Shown in pieces: positions 1-8,425 of a stretch of 64,000 nt of DNA. Every line of letters begins with the position of its first letter. The first letter of the stretch is position 1. The stretch covers positions 1,515,736 through 1,579,735 of the forward strand of contig NZ_AP018005.1 of assembly GCF_003966755.1 (NCBI RefSeq), read 5' to 3'. The position numbers and the translations under genes are program-made. The notes beneath the pieces are model-generated. The model saw only the letters and a list, made by a program, of their open reading frames with translations, was not told the origin of the DNA and ran no database searches. This DNA is from Candidatus Rickettsiella viridis (lineage in GTDB: Bacteria > Pseudomonadota > Gammaproteobacteria > Diplorickettsiales > Diplorickettsiaceae).

Positions 1-2
1 CT

Positions 3-407
3 AAAGGTCGATTAGGACGGCGCTTGCTGTTAAAAGTCGCCGATATTATGCAATCAGGTGCTGCAATTCCTCAAGTAAAGTCAGGCACTCCCGTCATTGA
101 TGCCTTATTAGAAATATCACAAAAACGCCTTGGCATGACGACCGTCACTAAAAACGGACGGCTTTTAGGTGTTTTTACGGATGGCGATCTAAGACGTACC
201 ATCGATCAAGATTTAGATTTACACACCACCTTGATTGATAAAGTCATGAGCTCTGATTGTAAAACGATAAGCGCCAATCAACTTGCAACAGAAGCCTTGC
301 GTCTTATGGAGAATAACAAGATCACCACCTTAGTGATCGTTGACGATAAAAAAAAACCTCTTGGTGTTATTCATATTCATGATATTCTGGCAACAGGTAT
401 TAAATAG
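3..407 (+). CDS. kdsD: Arabinose-5-phosphate isomerase KdsD, C-terminal part (5' end outside window)
   Basis: KdsD converts ribulose 5-phosphate to arabinose 5-phosphate, the first step toward Kdo for lipopolysaccharide. The frame is open to the left edge, so the SIS sugar isomerase domain lies outside and only about 134 residues are seen. They start with a Gly-Arg-Leu-Gly-Arg-Arg-Leu-Leu linker typical of KdsD and continue into two CBS domains: one around DIMQSGAAIPQVK to TDGDLRR, the second around VMSSDCKTISANQLATEAL to the C-terminus. A TTG at 24 is an internal codon, not the start. The lptCAB genes follow on the same strand, as in other gammaproteobacteria, but kdsC, which usually sits next to kdsD, is not between them. 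Confidence 0.9.
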   Translation, partial: KGRLGRRLLLKVADIMQSGAAIPQVKSGTPVIDALLEISQKRLGMTTVTKNGRLLGVFTDGDLRRTIDQDLDLHTTLIDKVMSSDCKTISANQLATEALRLMENNKITTLVIVDDKKKPLGVIHIHDILATGIK

Positions 408-456
408 CTGCTAACATTTCACTATATTCAATTTTAACTAGAAAAATTGCTGTGGG

Positions 457-581
457 TATACTCACAGCAATTGGATTTTTGGCAAGGCGCCGCGAAAATG
501 AGCAACCGGAGTGTATATATGATACATGAGGATTGCGAATTGAGCGGCAACGCAGCAAAAAATTCAAGTGCGAAGAGTATA
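457..581 (+). repeat. Dispersed 125-bp MITE-like element, copy 1
   Basis: Begins TATACTCACAGCAAT and ends GTGCGAAGAGTATA, giving 7-bp inverted ends (TATACTC/GAGTATA). The same sequence recurs in several intergenic regions of this window. This copy fills the kdsD-lptC gap and ends right at the lptC start codon. Confidence 0.85.
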
Positions 582-582
582 T

Positions 583-1155
583 ATGTTTTCTAAAACACTA
601 TTCATTAATCTCATTCTCGTCGCAATGATCTTATTGGGCACTTGGTATACCTGGCAGCAATTAACCCGAAGTACCAATGCCTTTACAGAGCGACACCAGC
701 CCGATACTTATGCTACGCAAGTCACTATGTTTCATACGGACGCTGACGGAAATCTACATGATCAATTAAAAACACCTTTATCTATTCACTATCCTCTAGA
801 CGATAGTATTTCGCTTGCGACGCCGTTATTCAATTTGTTCTTAAAAAACAATGAAACGTGGGACCTTTCGGCTAAATATGGCAAGCTAAAAGAAAGTAAT
901 GATCACTTACAGCTTTGGGATAATGTAAAACTGATACAAAAAAAAGGTTCTAATACGAATATTTCATCCACCTTAACGACTTCTATTTTAAACATTAATC
1001 TTAAAGAAAAAACGGCAGATACTGCTGCGCCTGTGGTCATCACACAAGCCAATCAAGTGCTTAATGCGGTAGGCTTACATGCCGATTTTAATACCAAAAC
1101 TATCCAACTTTTATCCCAAGTCAAAGGACAGCTCAAACCTACTAAAAGTAAGTGA
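583..1155 (+). CDS. lptC: LPS export protein LptC
   Basis: LptC is the bitopic inner-membrane protein that passes lipopolysaccharide from the LptB2FG transporter to periplasmic LptA. The 190-residue product has one N-terminal membrane segment (about residues 5-22, FINLILVAMILLGTWYTW) followed by a periplasmic beta-rich domain of the expected size. I chose the ATG at 583; an upstream GTG at 568 would add five residues encoded by the end of the dispersed repeat. Gene order lptC-lptA-lptB on one strand supports the call more than sequence identity does, since LptC is poorly conserved. Confidence 0.85.
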   Translation: MFSKTLFINLILVAMILLGTWYTWQQLTRSTNAFTERHQPDTYATQVTMFHTDADGNLHDQLKTPLSIHYPLDDSISLATPLFNLFLKNNETWDLSAKYGKLKESNDHLQLWDNVKLIQKKGSNTNISSTLTTSILNINLKEKTADTAAPVVITQANQVLNAVGLHADFNTKTIQLLSQVKGQLKPTKSK

Positions 1156-1163
1156 GGTTTTAG

Positions 1164-1697
1164 ATGCAGGAATGCAATTATCTACGACAGAAAATTAATA
1201 AAAAATTTTATTTAATCTTAACGTTATTCGCTTTAGTTGTTTTTTATCCTTACGCCTATGCAAATATTGATAACCAACAAGACATCAATGTTGAGGCCGA
1301 TAGCTTACAATTTAATAATGAAACCAAGGTGGGTATCTACCAAGGGCATATCAAAGTAACACAAGGAAGCCGCATCCTTACTGCCGATCATGCCACCAGT
1401 TATTCTAACCGAGCAGGGGAAATTGTTAAGATTATTGCCTCAGGACATCCCGCGGTTTACCACGCCCTTATCTTTCATAAACACCCTAAGTTAATTGCTA
1501 CTGGAAACACTATCTATTATTATCCCTTAACAGATTACCTAGAGGCCGTAGGGGATGCACAGATTATTCAAGGCCAAAACCGTTTTCAAGGCCCACAAAT
1601 TAACTATGACTTTAAGAAAAAAACCGTAGCCTCTCCCTTATCAAAAGAAGGACATACCCAAATTACATTGGCTCCACTTCAAGCACTGCACTCATGA
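1164..1697 (+). CDS. lptA: LPS transport periplasmic protein LptA
   Basis: LptA forms the periplasmic bridge carrying lipopolysaccharide to the outer-membrane LptDE complex. The 177-residue protein has a signal peptide (hydrophobic [17 protein letters not shown], cleavage near residue 33) and then the OstA/LptA beta-jellyroll pattern, including [14 protein letters not shown] and [13 protein letters not shown]. The gene starts 8 bp after lptC behind a GTGAGG ribosome site, and its TGA overlaps the lptB ATG (ATGA), suggesting translational coupling. Confidence 0.9.
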   Translation: MQECNYLRQKINKKFYLILTLFALVVFYPYAYANIDNQQDINVEADSLQFNNETKVGIYQGHIKVTQGSRILTADHATSYSNRAGEIVKIIASGHPAVYHALIFHKHPKLIATGNTIYYYPLTDYLEAVGDAQIIQGQNRFQGPQINYDFKKKTVASPLSKEGHTQITLAPLQALHS

Positions 1698-2422
1698 GTA
1701 ACAAACTACAAGCCATCAACTTAGCAAAACGTTACCACACCCGTGTTGTCGTTAAAAACGTCTCCCTGGAAGTAGAACCCGGTGAAGTAGTGGGCTTATT
1801 GGGCCCCAATGGTGCAGGGAAAACAACCAGTTTTTATCTGATCGTTGGCTTAGTTGAAAGTGCACAAGGTAAAATCTTACTCAATAATCGGAATATTACC
1901 CACCTCCCTATGCATACACGCGCGAAAGCCGGCATAGGCTATTTACCGCAAGAGCCCTCTATATTTCGCAAATTAACGGTGGCTGATAATATTCTTGCTA
2001 TCCTGCAATTACGTAAAGATCTCAGTAAAGAGCAACGTAAGCAGCATCTAGAAAATTTGTTGCATGAATTTCATATTACCCATGTACGCGATATCTTAGG
2101 TATCAGCTTATCCGGCGGCGAGCGGCGACGTGTAGAAATTGCACGTGCTTTGGCCATGGAACCTAAATTCATGTTATTAGATGAGCCCTTTGCGGGGATT
2201 GACCCCATCTCTGTTGTAGACATTAAACGTATGATTACCCATCTTAGTCATCGGGGGATTGGTGTATTAATTACTGACCACAATGTTCGAGAAACCCTAA
2301 CGATTTGTAAACGGGCTTATATTGTCAGCGAAGGGGAGACGATCTATGCCGGCACACCCAAAGAAGTGTTGAATAATCAGCGCGTGAGGGAGGTTTATTT
2401 AGGTCACGAATTTGATCTCTAG
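1694..2422 (+). CDS. lptB: LPS export ABC transporter ATP-binding protein LptB
   Basis: LptB is the ATPase of the LptB2FG complex that extracts lipopolysaccharide from the inner membrane. The 242-residue protein has the Walker A motif GPNGAGKTT (about residues 37-45), the ABC signature LSGGERRR, the Walker B segment [10 protein letters not shown] and the switch histidine in TDHNVRE. Length and spacing match the family. Starts by ATGA overlap with lptA. In many gammaproteobacteria rpoN follows lptB; here hpf follows directly after 109 bp and no rpoN is present. Confidence 0.97.
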   Translation: MSNKLQAINLAKRYHTRVVVKNVSLEVEPGEVVGLLGPNGAGKTTSFYLIVGLVESAQGKILLNNRNITHLPMHTRAKAGIGYLPQEPSIFRKLTVADNILAILQLRKDLSKEQRKQHLENLLHEFHITHVRDILGISLSGGERRRVEIARALAMEPKFMLLDEPFAGIDPISVVDIKRMITHLSHRGIGVLITDHNVRETLTICKRAYIVSEGETIYAGTPKEVLNNQRVREVYLGHEFDL

Positions 2423-2531
2423 ATCCAACAATCCCCTTCAGCGCTTCCTGTTTTCCCTACTCAAGCTACGATATACTAAAGCGACGTAAAAATTATATTT
2501 TATAACACTTAAAATCAACTAGGGGTTGTTA

Positions 2532-2870
2532 ATGCAAATTACTATTACAAATGATGGCATAGAGGCAACGGATGCATTGAAACAGCACATATTGGATAAA
2601 TTTAAACGCTTAGATCGCATCCTCACTAAAGCAACGTCTATACATGTAACCCTAAGTATAGAAAACTTAGAACAAATCGCTAAAGCGCTGGTACATGCAC
2701 ACGGCACAGAATTTTATGCGCGTGCTGAATCTGAAGATTTATATAACGCCATTGATAACTTAATTGATAAAATTGAATTACAAGTCAATAAACACAAGCA
2801 AAAAGAAAAGGAAAAACGACACGATAGGTCAGAAAAATTCGATAACGGCTATACTGACGAAGAACTTTGA
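2532..2870 (+). CDS. hpf: Ribosome hibernation promoting factor HPF
   Basis: HPF binds the decoding region of the 30S subunit and stabilises inactive 100S ribosomes in starvation. The 112-residue product has the short-HPF/YfiA fold signature: MQITITNDGIEATDALKQHI at the start, then a lysine-rich C-terminal tail. An AGGGG ribosome site at 2521-2525 is correctly spaced from the ATG at 2532; a TTG at 2526 overlaps that site and is not preferred. The usual neighbours rpoN and ptsN are both absent here. Confidence 0.9.
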   Translation: MQITITNDGIEATDALKQHILDKFKRLDRILTKATSIHVTLSIENLEQIAKALVHAHGTEFYARAESEDLYNAIDNLIDKIELQVNKHKQKEKEKRHDRSEKFDNGYTDEEL

Positions 2871-2882
2871 TGAAGCCACATC

Positions 2883-2967
2883 CGTCATGGCGAGCGAATG
2901 AAATGAGCGTGGCCATCTCGGTTATGAAAATCTAGATTGCCGCGCGTCTTCGACGCTCGCAATGACG
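2883..2967 (+). repeat. Dispersed CGTCAT-ended repeat (family 2), copy 1
   Basis: Starts CGTCATGGCGAGCG and ends CGCTCGCAATGACG, so the ends are inverted repeats of each other. Related copies lie at 14073-14170, 24490-24594 and 50170-50261. It sits between hpf and purB. Confidence 0.75.
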
Positions 2968-3003
2968 ATCATCATTTATACTTATTTTTTTATCGAGGCT
3001 ATT

Positions 3004-4371
3004 GTGCAACTAAACTCTTTAACGGCAATATCCCCTATTGATGGGCGTTATCACAGCAAAGTAGCTGAATTACGCCCTTTATTTAGTGAATATGGGTTAT
3101 TTCGCTTTAGAGTTTTGATCGAAATTCGCTGGTTACAGACCCTTGCAAACCATGACCCGATTAAAGAAGTTAGGCCTTTTTCAGAAAAAACTAATAAGCA
3201 ACTCGATGCCATTATTAAAGAATTTGATGAACATGACGCACAACAGATTAAAAAATTTGAAGCAACTACAAACCATGATATCAAGGCCATTGAATATTTT
3301 TTAAAAGAAAAAATAAAAAAAAATTCCGAACTTAAAAAGTGCAGTGAATTCATTCATTTTGCGTGTACATCCGATGATATTAATAATCTTGCCTATGCTT
3401 TGATGCTTAAAGAAGCTGCTGAAAACTGTCTGATACCGGCTATTCAAACGCTTATCACACAATTAAAAAGTTTGGCGCAAAACTATGCTGCCCACCCTAT
3501 GCTTGCTCGTACCCATGGACAAGCCGCTGTGCCAACCACCATGGGCAAAGAATTGGCCAATTTTGCGGCACGTTTAACGATTCAGCTTGAACAGTTTTCT
3601 AAACTTAAACTACGCGGCAAATTCAACGGTGCTATTGGCAACTATAACGCACACCGTATTGCCTATCCCGATATCCATTGGCCTGAAATTTCCAAACAAT
3701 TTGTTGAAAGCTTAGGGTTAACTTGGAATCCTTACACCACACAAATCGAATCACATGATTCCATTGCGGATTATTGTGATGCCCTTAAACACATCAATAC
3801 GATTTTAATTAACCTATCCGCTGATATGTGGGGATATATTTCATTAGGTTATTTTAAACAAAAATCTAAGGCCGAAGAAACGGGCTCTTCGACGATGCCG
3901 CATAAAATTAATCCCATCGATTTTGAAAATGCTGAAGGCAATCTTAGCCTTGCTAATAGCTTGTACGAACATTTTTCCCGTACTTTACCCGTTTCACGTT
4001 GGCAACGAGATTTAAGAGACTCTACTTTACTACGTAATTTAGGGGTTGCACTTGCGCATAGCTTAATTGGCTATAAAAGCCTATTAAGCGGGTTGGAAAA
4101 AATTGAGCTTGATACCGCGAAATTAACCGAAGATTTAAATCAACATTGGGAAATCTTATCCGAAGCGATCCAAACCGTTTTGAGAAGATATGGCAGCGAA
4201 ATGCCTTACGAAAAATTAAAAGCATTAACGCGTGGTAAAAAAATTAATCAGGAATCCCTACACCAGTTCATTCATGGACTTGAGCTGCCTGAAAACGTAA
4301 AACAACAATTATTAGCGCTAACACCGACAAATTATTTAGGATATGCGATTGAATTAGCACAGCAGCTCTAA
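3004..4371 (+). CDS. purB: Adenylosuccinate lyase PurB
   Basis: PurB catalyses two fumarate-releasing steps of purine synthesis: SAICAR to AICAR and adenylosuccinate to AMP. The 455-residue protein has the family start LNSLTAISPIDGRY, the catalytic histidine region ARTHGQAAVPTTMGKE, and the flexible signature loop GSSTMPHKINPIDFEN. I chose the GTG at 3004, which gives the family N-terminus and has GAGG upstream; an ATG at 2962 lies inside the end of a dispersed repeat and would add 14 unrelated residues. The gene carries an A9 run at 3315-3323 yet stays in frame. Confidence 0.95.
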   Translation: MQLNSLTAISPIDGRYHSKVAELRPLFSEYGLFRFRVLIEIRWLQTLANHDPIKEVRPFSEKTNKQLDAIIKEFDEHDAQQIKKFEATTNHDIKAIEYFLKEKIKKNSELKKCSEFIHFACTSDDINNLAYALMLKEAAENCLIPAIQTLITQLKSLAQNYAAHPMLARTHGQAAVPTTMGKELANFAARLTIQLEQFSKLKLRGKFNGAIGNYNAHRIAYPDIHWPEISKQFVESLGLTWNPYTTQIESHDSIADYCDALKHINTILINLSADMWGYISLGYFKQKSKAEETGSSTMPHKINPIDFENAEGNLSLANSLYEHFSRTLPVSRWQRDLRDSTLLRNLGVALAHSLIGYKSLLSGLEKIELDTAKLTEDLNQHWEILSEAIQTVLRRYGSEMPYEKLKALTRGKKINQESLHQFIHGLELPENVKQQLLALTPTNYLGYAIELAQQL

Positions 4372-4396
4372 CTAAACTGAGTTACTCAAGGATCTT

Positions 4397-5173
4397 ATGA
4401 GTGTAAACTGTTCTAATAAGTTACTCCTTGCCTTAATTGGCTGGCTCAATCGAGAAGTTGACCCTGTTCAAGAATTTCCTCTTAGCGACTTTAACAAGCT
4501 TAAACATGAATTACGCCCCTGTGATGTATTACTCATCGAGGGTCGTAAACGTATCAGCCGAATAATTAAGTTGATCACTCAAACCTCATGGTCACACTCA
4601 GCACTTTATATCGGTCGCTTACAGGATATTTAAGATAAAACCATGCAAGAAAAAGTGGCTAAATTTTATCATAGTAATGTCCAAGATCAGTTAGTCATTG
4701 AAAGCTTACTAGGCGAAGGTACTGTGGTTTCGCCACTTAATAAATATACTAATGAACATATTCGCATTTGCCGCCCCAGAGGAATTCTGCATCAAGATGC
4801 TCAAAACGTTATTAACTACACCATAGAACGCTTGGGGGTGCAATATGACTTCCGTCAGATTTTAGATTTAGGGCGATTTTTATTACCTTGGCCACTTTTA
4901 CCACGAAAATGGCATTCCACACTATTCAATTACAAACCAGGAAATAGTTTAAAAGAAAGTTGCTCTGCACTACTCACGGAAGCGTTTCAATCGGTTAATT
5001 TCCCCATCATGCCGCAGATAGAGCAAGATGGTGAAACATTCAAAATTTTAAAAGGAAACCCTCGCTTAATGACACCTAAAGATTTCGATTATTCACCTTA
5101 TTTTGAAATAATTAAATATCCTATGTCTTTATCAAAGTCCGAAATTTATAAAAATTGGCCTTGGGCATCTTAA
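4397..5173 (+). pseudogene. YiiX/YebB-like papain-fold hydrolase interrupted by an in-frame TAA
   Basis: Two open stretches (4397-4633 and 4643-5173) lie in the same reading frame, separated only by a TAA at 4631-4633. Together they make about 258 residues resembling the permuted papain-like YiiX/YebB (NlpC/P60-like) cysteine hydrolases. The N-terminal piece has DVLLIEGRKRISRIIKLIT and the presumed catalytic histidine in SWSHSALYIG. The C-terminal piece has the presumed catalytic cysteine in ESCSALLTEAF and the ending FDYSPYFEIIKYP. Histidine and cysteine are thus on separate fragments. An ATG at 4643 could restart translation but would give only the cysteine half. Family assignment is by remembered motifs. 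Confidence 0.7.
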
Positions 5174-5193
5174 GCTTAACAAGCAAATCAAGG

Positions 5194-6999
5194 TTAATAA
5201 ATAAAACGTAAATTATCAGTTACTTGTTGGAGCAGGTCGAATATAGTTTCATTTAGTGCAGCAAAGCTAAATAATAACCGATCGCTTATCGATCCTGTAG
5301 AAACATAATTTTCTTTACAGTTCTCCGTACTTTCAGGCAGTAATTTAGAATAAATATTAACTATCTTTCCTAACCTTCCATTTCTTAAACATGGATTAGA
5401 CGCTTTCATGTTTAATATTATTTTTTTTAAAGTTGTAGATTCTATATCTCTTTCAGATAAAATATTTTTTAATTCTGTCGCTGCAGTTAGTTTTTCTTCT
5501 GTCGAGTAACCAAAATTACATTTAAAAAATCGGGTTGTATGTGTAATATTTTTATTTTTTCTATTAAAAAGATCTTCTAAATAGCTATTTAATAATATTT
5601 TAGCGGTATATAAATTCCAAGCATGATCAGCTGTATGACTCAAAAATGTATACACGAGTTCTTTTGGGCCAAAATCAGTAATATTTTGCTCTATAAATTC
5701 TATGATCGCTATCAATTCAGGGTGTTCATTTAAAGAGTTCATTACTTTTCCCAATACACTTAACCCATATAAACCGTTTGAAAGGATCAGCTGATTCAAT
5801 ATTTTTGAATCAAATTTCTCTTTATTATCCTTTACAAAGTTTAATAGAGGCGACACGGCTTCAGGTTGATAACACACTGCTATATGCAATGCATTCCAAC
5901 CGTCTTTATCCTTAGTTAAAAGCATTTGCTGGATGAATGCCCAATCAAATTTCTCTTTATTATCCTTCATAAAGTTTAATAGATGCAATACGGCTTCAGG
6001 CTGATAACGTAATGCTAAATTCAACGGGTTAGCACCGTATTTATTCTTAGTTAAAAGCATTTGCTGGACGAATGCCCAATCAAATTTCTCTTTATTATCC
6101 TTTATGAAGTTTAGTAGAGGCGACACAGCTTCTGGTTGATAACGCGCTGCTAAACTCAACGCGCTATGACCACTATTAGTCTTATTTAAAAGCATTTGCT
6201 GGATTAATGCCCCATCAAATTCCTCTTTATTATCATTTACAAAGTTTAATAGATATGATACGACTTCAGAGTGGTTACACACCGCCATCATCAATACATT
6301 AATGCCTGTTGTACTTTTATTTAAAAGCATTTGCTGGATGAATGTCGAACCAAATTTCTCTTTATTGTCTTTTACAAAACTTAATAGATACAATACCGCT
6401 TCAGACTGATAACGCGCCGCTAAACTCAACGCGCTATGACCACTATTAGTCTTATTTAAAAGCATTTGCTGGATAAATGTCGAACCAAATTTCTCTTTAT
6501 TGTCTTTTACAAAATTTAATAGATACAATACCGCTTCAGGTTGATAACGCACGGCTAAACTCAACGCGTTATGACCATCATTAGTCTTATTTAAAAGCAT
6601 TTGCTGGGCTATTAATTCCCAATCCAATTTTTCTTTATTGTCCTTCACAAAGTTTAATAGAGGCAATACGGTTTTAGATTGATAACGCACTGCTAAATTT
6701 AACGCATTATCACCGTCTTTCGTCTTATTTAAAAGCATTTTCTGGATTAATGTCCAATCCAATTTCTCTTTATTATCCTTTACAAAGCTTAATAGCGACG
6801 ATACAAACTCAGGTTGATAACGCACTGCCGCCATCAACATATTCCAACCGTTTTTATCTAAAAAAAACAGTATATCCCGCACGCTACCCATATTATTAGG
6901 ATTGCTTCTTATATCTTTTAAAATTAAATAGATTAATAATTTAAAAAATTCAATCGTGTTACTATTAGATGATTTTTTTCTATAGTTTTTATAAGCCAA
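5194..6999 (-). CDS. Ankyrin-like repeat protein with 45-residue repeats, C-terminal part of a frameshifted gene
   Basis: Up to 601 residues in which about eight tandem units of 45 residues (135 bp) follow one another between about residues 45 and 410. Each unit has an ankyrin-like core (NALSLAVRYQPEAVLYLLNF) extended by a charged linker and a third helix (DNKEKF, then FIQQMLLNKT). A non-repetitive C-terminal region of about 190 residues follows. The stretch opens with TTG at 6999 and has no good start; its first ATG is 36 codons in. It overlaps the end of the upstream coding stretch (6933-8126) at an A7 run (6973-6979 on this strand), and one extra A would join them into about 977 residues. 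Probable host-interacting protein, by analogy with Legionellales ankyrin effectors. Confidence 0.8.
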   Translation of the reverse strand: MAYKNYRKKSSNSNTIEFFKLLIYLILKDIRSNPNNMGSVRDILFFLDKNGWNMLMAAVRYQPEFVSSLLSFVKDNKEKLDWTLIQKMLLNKTKDGDNALNLAVRYQSKTVLPLLNFVKDNKEKLDWELIAQQMLLNKTNDGHNALSLAVRYQPEAVLYLLNFVKDNKEKFGSTFIQQMLLNKTNSGHSALSLAARYQSEAVLYLLSFVKDNKEKFGSTFIQQMLLNKSTTGINVLMMAVCNHSEVVSYLLNFVNDNKEEFDGALIQQMLLNKTNSGHSALSLAARYQPEAVSPLLNFIKDNKEKFDWAFVQQMLLTKNKYGANPLNLALRYQPEAVLHLLNFMKDNKEKFDWAFIQQMLLTKDKDGWNALHIAVCYQPEAVSPLLNFVKDNKEKFDSKILNQLILSNGLYGLSVLGKVMNSLNEHPELIAIIEFIEQNITDFGPKELVYTFLSHTADHAWNLYTAKILLNSYLEDLFNRKNKNITHTTRFFKCNFGYSTEEKLTAATELKNILSERDIESTTLKKIILNMKASNPCLRNGRLGKIVNIYSKLLPESTENCKENYVSTGSISDRLLFSFAALNETIFDLLQQVTDNLRFIY

Positions 7000-8126
7000 G
7001 ATATTGTTTTATCAATTAATGCTGGACAATCTCTTAGATTTTCCCAATAAGCAGCGAACTCTGTTTCAATTTTTTTTAATTGCGAATAAACATCATTATT
7101 ATTAAATAAGCTATCCATAATGTATTTATTTTCACTGCCAAGCAATTGGTTATTACGTAATAAACTGCTAAACGAGGCACAATCTACTAGGCTATGTATA
7201 TCATTTTCTGAAATCGCTTTAACAAAATAACCTTCTTTGAGCAGAGTATTAAAAAAACAGTTTCTTACTACATTCCATTTAATATCTTTTAATATAGGCA
7301 AATAACAATCTTCATCATCATCTGAATAAACTATTTCAAAAAAATCTTGGCAAGTAAGATTTTTAAAAGTTTCTGCATGGAGGTATGTTTTAATTTTTTC
7401 AGTTATGTTTTCTGCGATACCTACGGTATACCCTGTAGCTTGAGCCCCCTGATAATCGGATAAACTAGCGAGTCCTCGTAGTTGTTTTTCTAATAGAAAA
7501 GGTAAGTAAAACGGAGTAAATTTTTCTGAAAATTCTTTTTCTAAATATTTTTTAATTTCGGAATATGTTAAGTTCGAAGAAAAGGGGTCCTTAAAATTTC
7601 CTTTAACTCCTAGATTGTTATTAGCAGCAATTTGCAACACCTGATTCCACGCATGGATTTGCTGCGTCTGGGTAGTTGCAAGCTTAGCCGCTACTGTATT
7701 TACAAGATCGAGTCGCGATTGATAGAGTAATTCATCTAAATTTTGTGGCTCTTGTAACGAAGTCACTATATCCGCAACTCGGTTAATAAACCCTGGCGTG
7801 CAAAATTCAATATCTTCAGTTAACTTCAAAACTATGGCGCTATAGTAAGAACTTTTGCAATTTAAATGAGAAAGCGTTAAATAAATAAATTGCAACGCTT
7901 CTTTTAGTGAAATAGTAGAATTTCTAAATAAAAGAGGATATTTATTGAGATCAGCATTTTTTAGATGTTTATTAAAAGCATCAACCTTTACATTGCATAA
8001 CCCAGATAATTTTTCAAACCAATCTTCAGGTAATGACTGTAAGTTTTTTAAATCAGGAAGATTAGGTGGAATACATTGAAAGCACCTATCGCTTAGATTA
8101 GATGATTTGGAATTTAACCTTGGCAT
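6933..8126 (-). CDS. Unknown helical protein, probable N-terminal half of the adjacent ankyrin gene
   Basis: A 397-residue product starting MPRLNSKSSNLSDRCF, without signal peptide or membrane segments. It is mostly predicted helical by eye and I recognise no domain. Its last 22 codons overlap the beginning of the ankyrin reading frame at 5194-6999. After ACT ATA GAA the bases run into A7, and one added A changes the reading to the ankyrin frame without loss. I therefore read this as the N-terminal domain of one large ankyrin protein, now frameshifted. No function can be assigned; its size and company suit a secreted effector. Confidence 0.65.
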   Translation of the reverse strand: MPRLNSKSSNLSDRCFQCIPPNLPDLKNLQSLPEDWFEKLSGLCNVKVDAFNKHLKNADLNKYPLLFRNSTISLKEALQFIYLTLSHLNCKSSYYSAIVLKLTEDIEFCTPGFINRVADIVTSLQEPQNLDELLYQSRLDLVNTVAAKLATTQTQQIHAWNQVLQIAANNNLGVKGNFKDPFSSNLTYSEIKKYLEKEFSEKFTPFYLPFLLEKQLRGLASLSDYQGAQATGYTVGIAENITEKIKTYLHAETFKNLTCQDFFEIVYSDDDEDCYLPILKDIKWNVVRNCFFNTLLKEGYFVKAISENDIHSLVDCASFSSLLRNNQLLGSENKYIMDSLFNNNDVYSQLKKIETEFAAYWENLRDCPALIDKTISWLIKTIEKNHLIVTRLNFLNY

Positions 8127-8425
8127 ATCGTCTTCCCTTTTTAAACTATTTAAAATTAATTAGAAAAACGTAAAACTCTTACAGACTATCAAATTTTTAT
8201 ATTTTTGTACATAATTTTTACATTCGAGCTAAAATAACAACAAATTAACAGATATAAGTATTCAAAAAATTTAGGACAAAAAAATCAGGGGAAATAGCAT
8301 TAAAAATAAAGAATAAAATGCAAAAAAAGAAAGTAGCTATCCACATCAGAATTTAAATGATCGAGCAGTTTTATCATTATTTCTTATTGAATTTTAATCA
8401 AATGTAATTTTCTAATTTTTTATTT
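8127..8425. other. AT-rich intergenic region between clpB and ankyrin gene 1
   Basis: About 299 bp with no credible open frame. It must contain the promoter of the 8126 gene and the 3' end of the clpB transcript, but I could not fix a clear -35/-10 pair or a hairpin with a T-run. No copy of the dispersed repeats is present. Confidence 0.6.
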
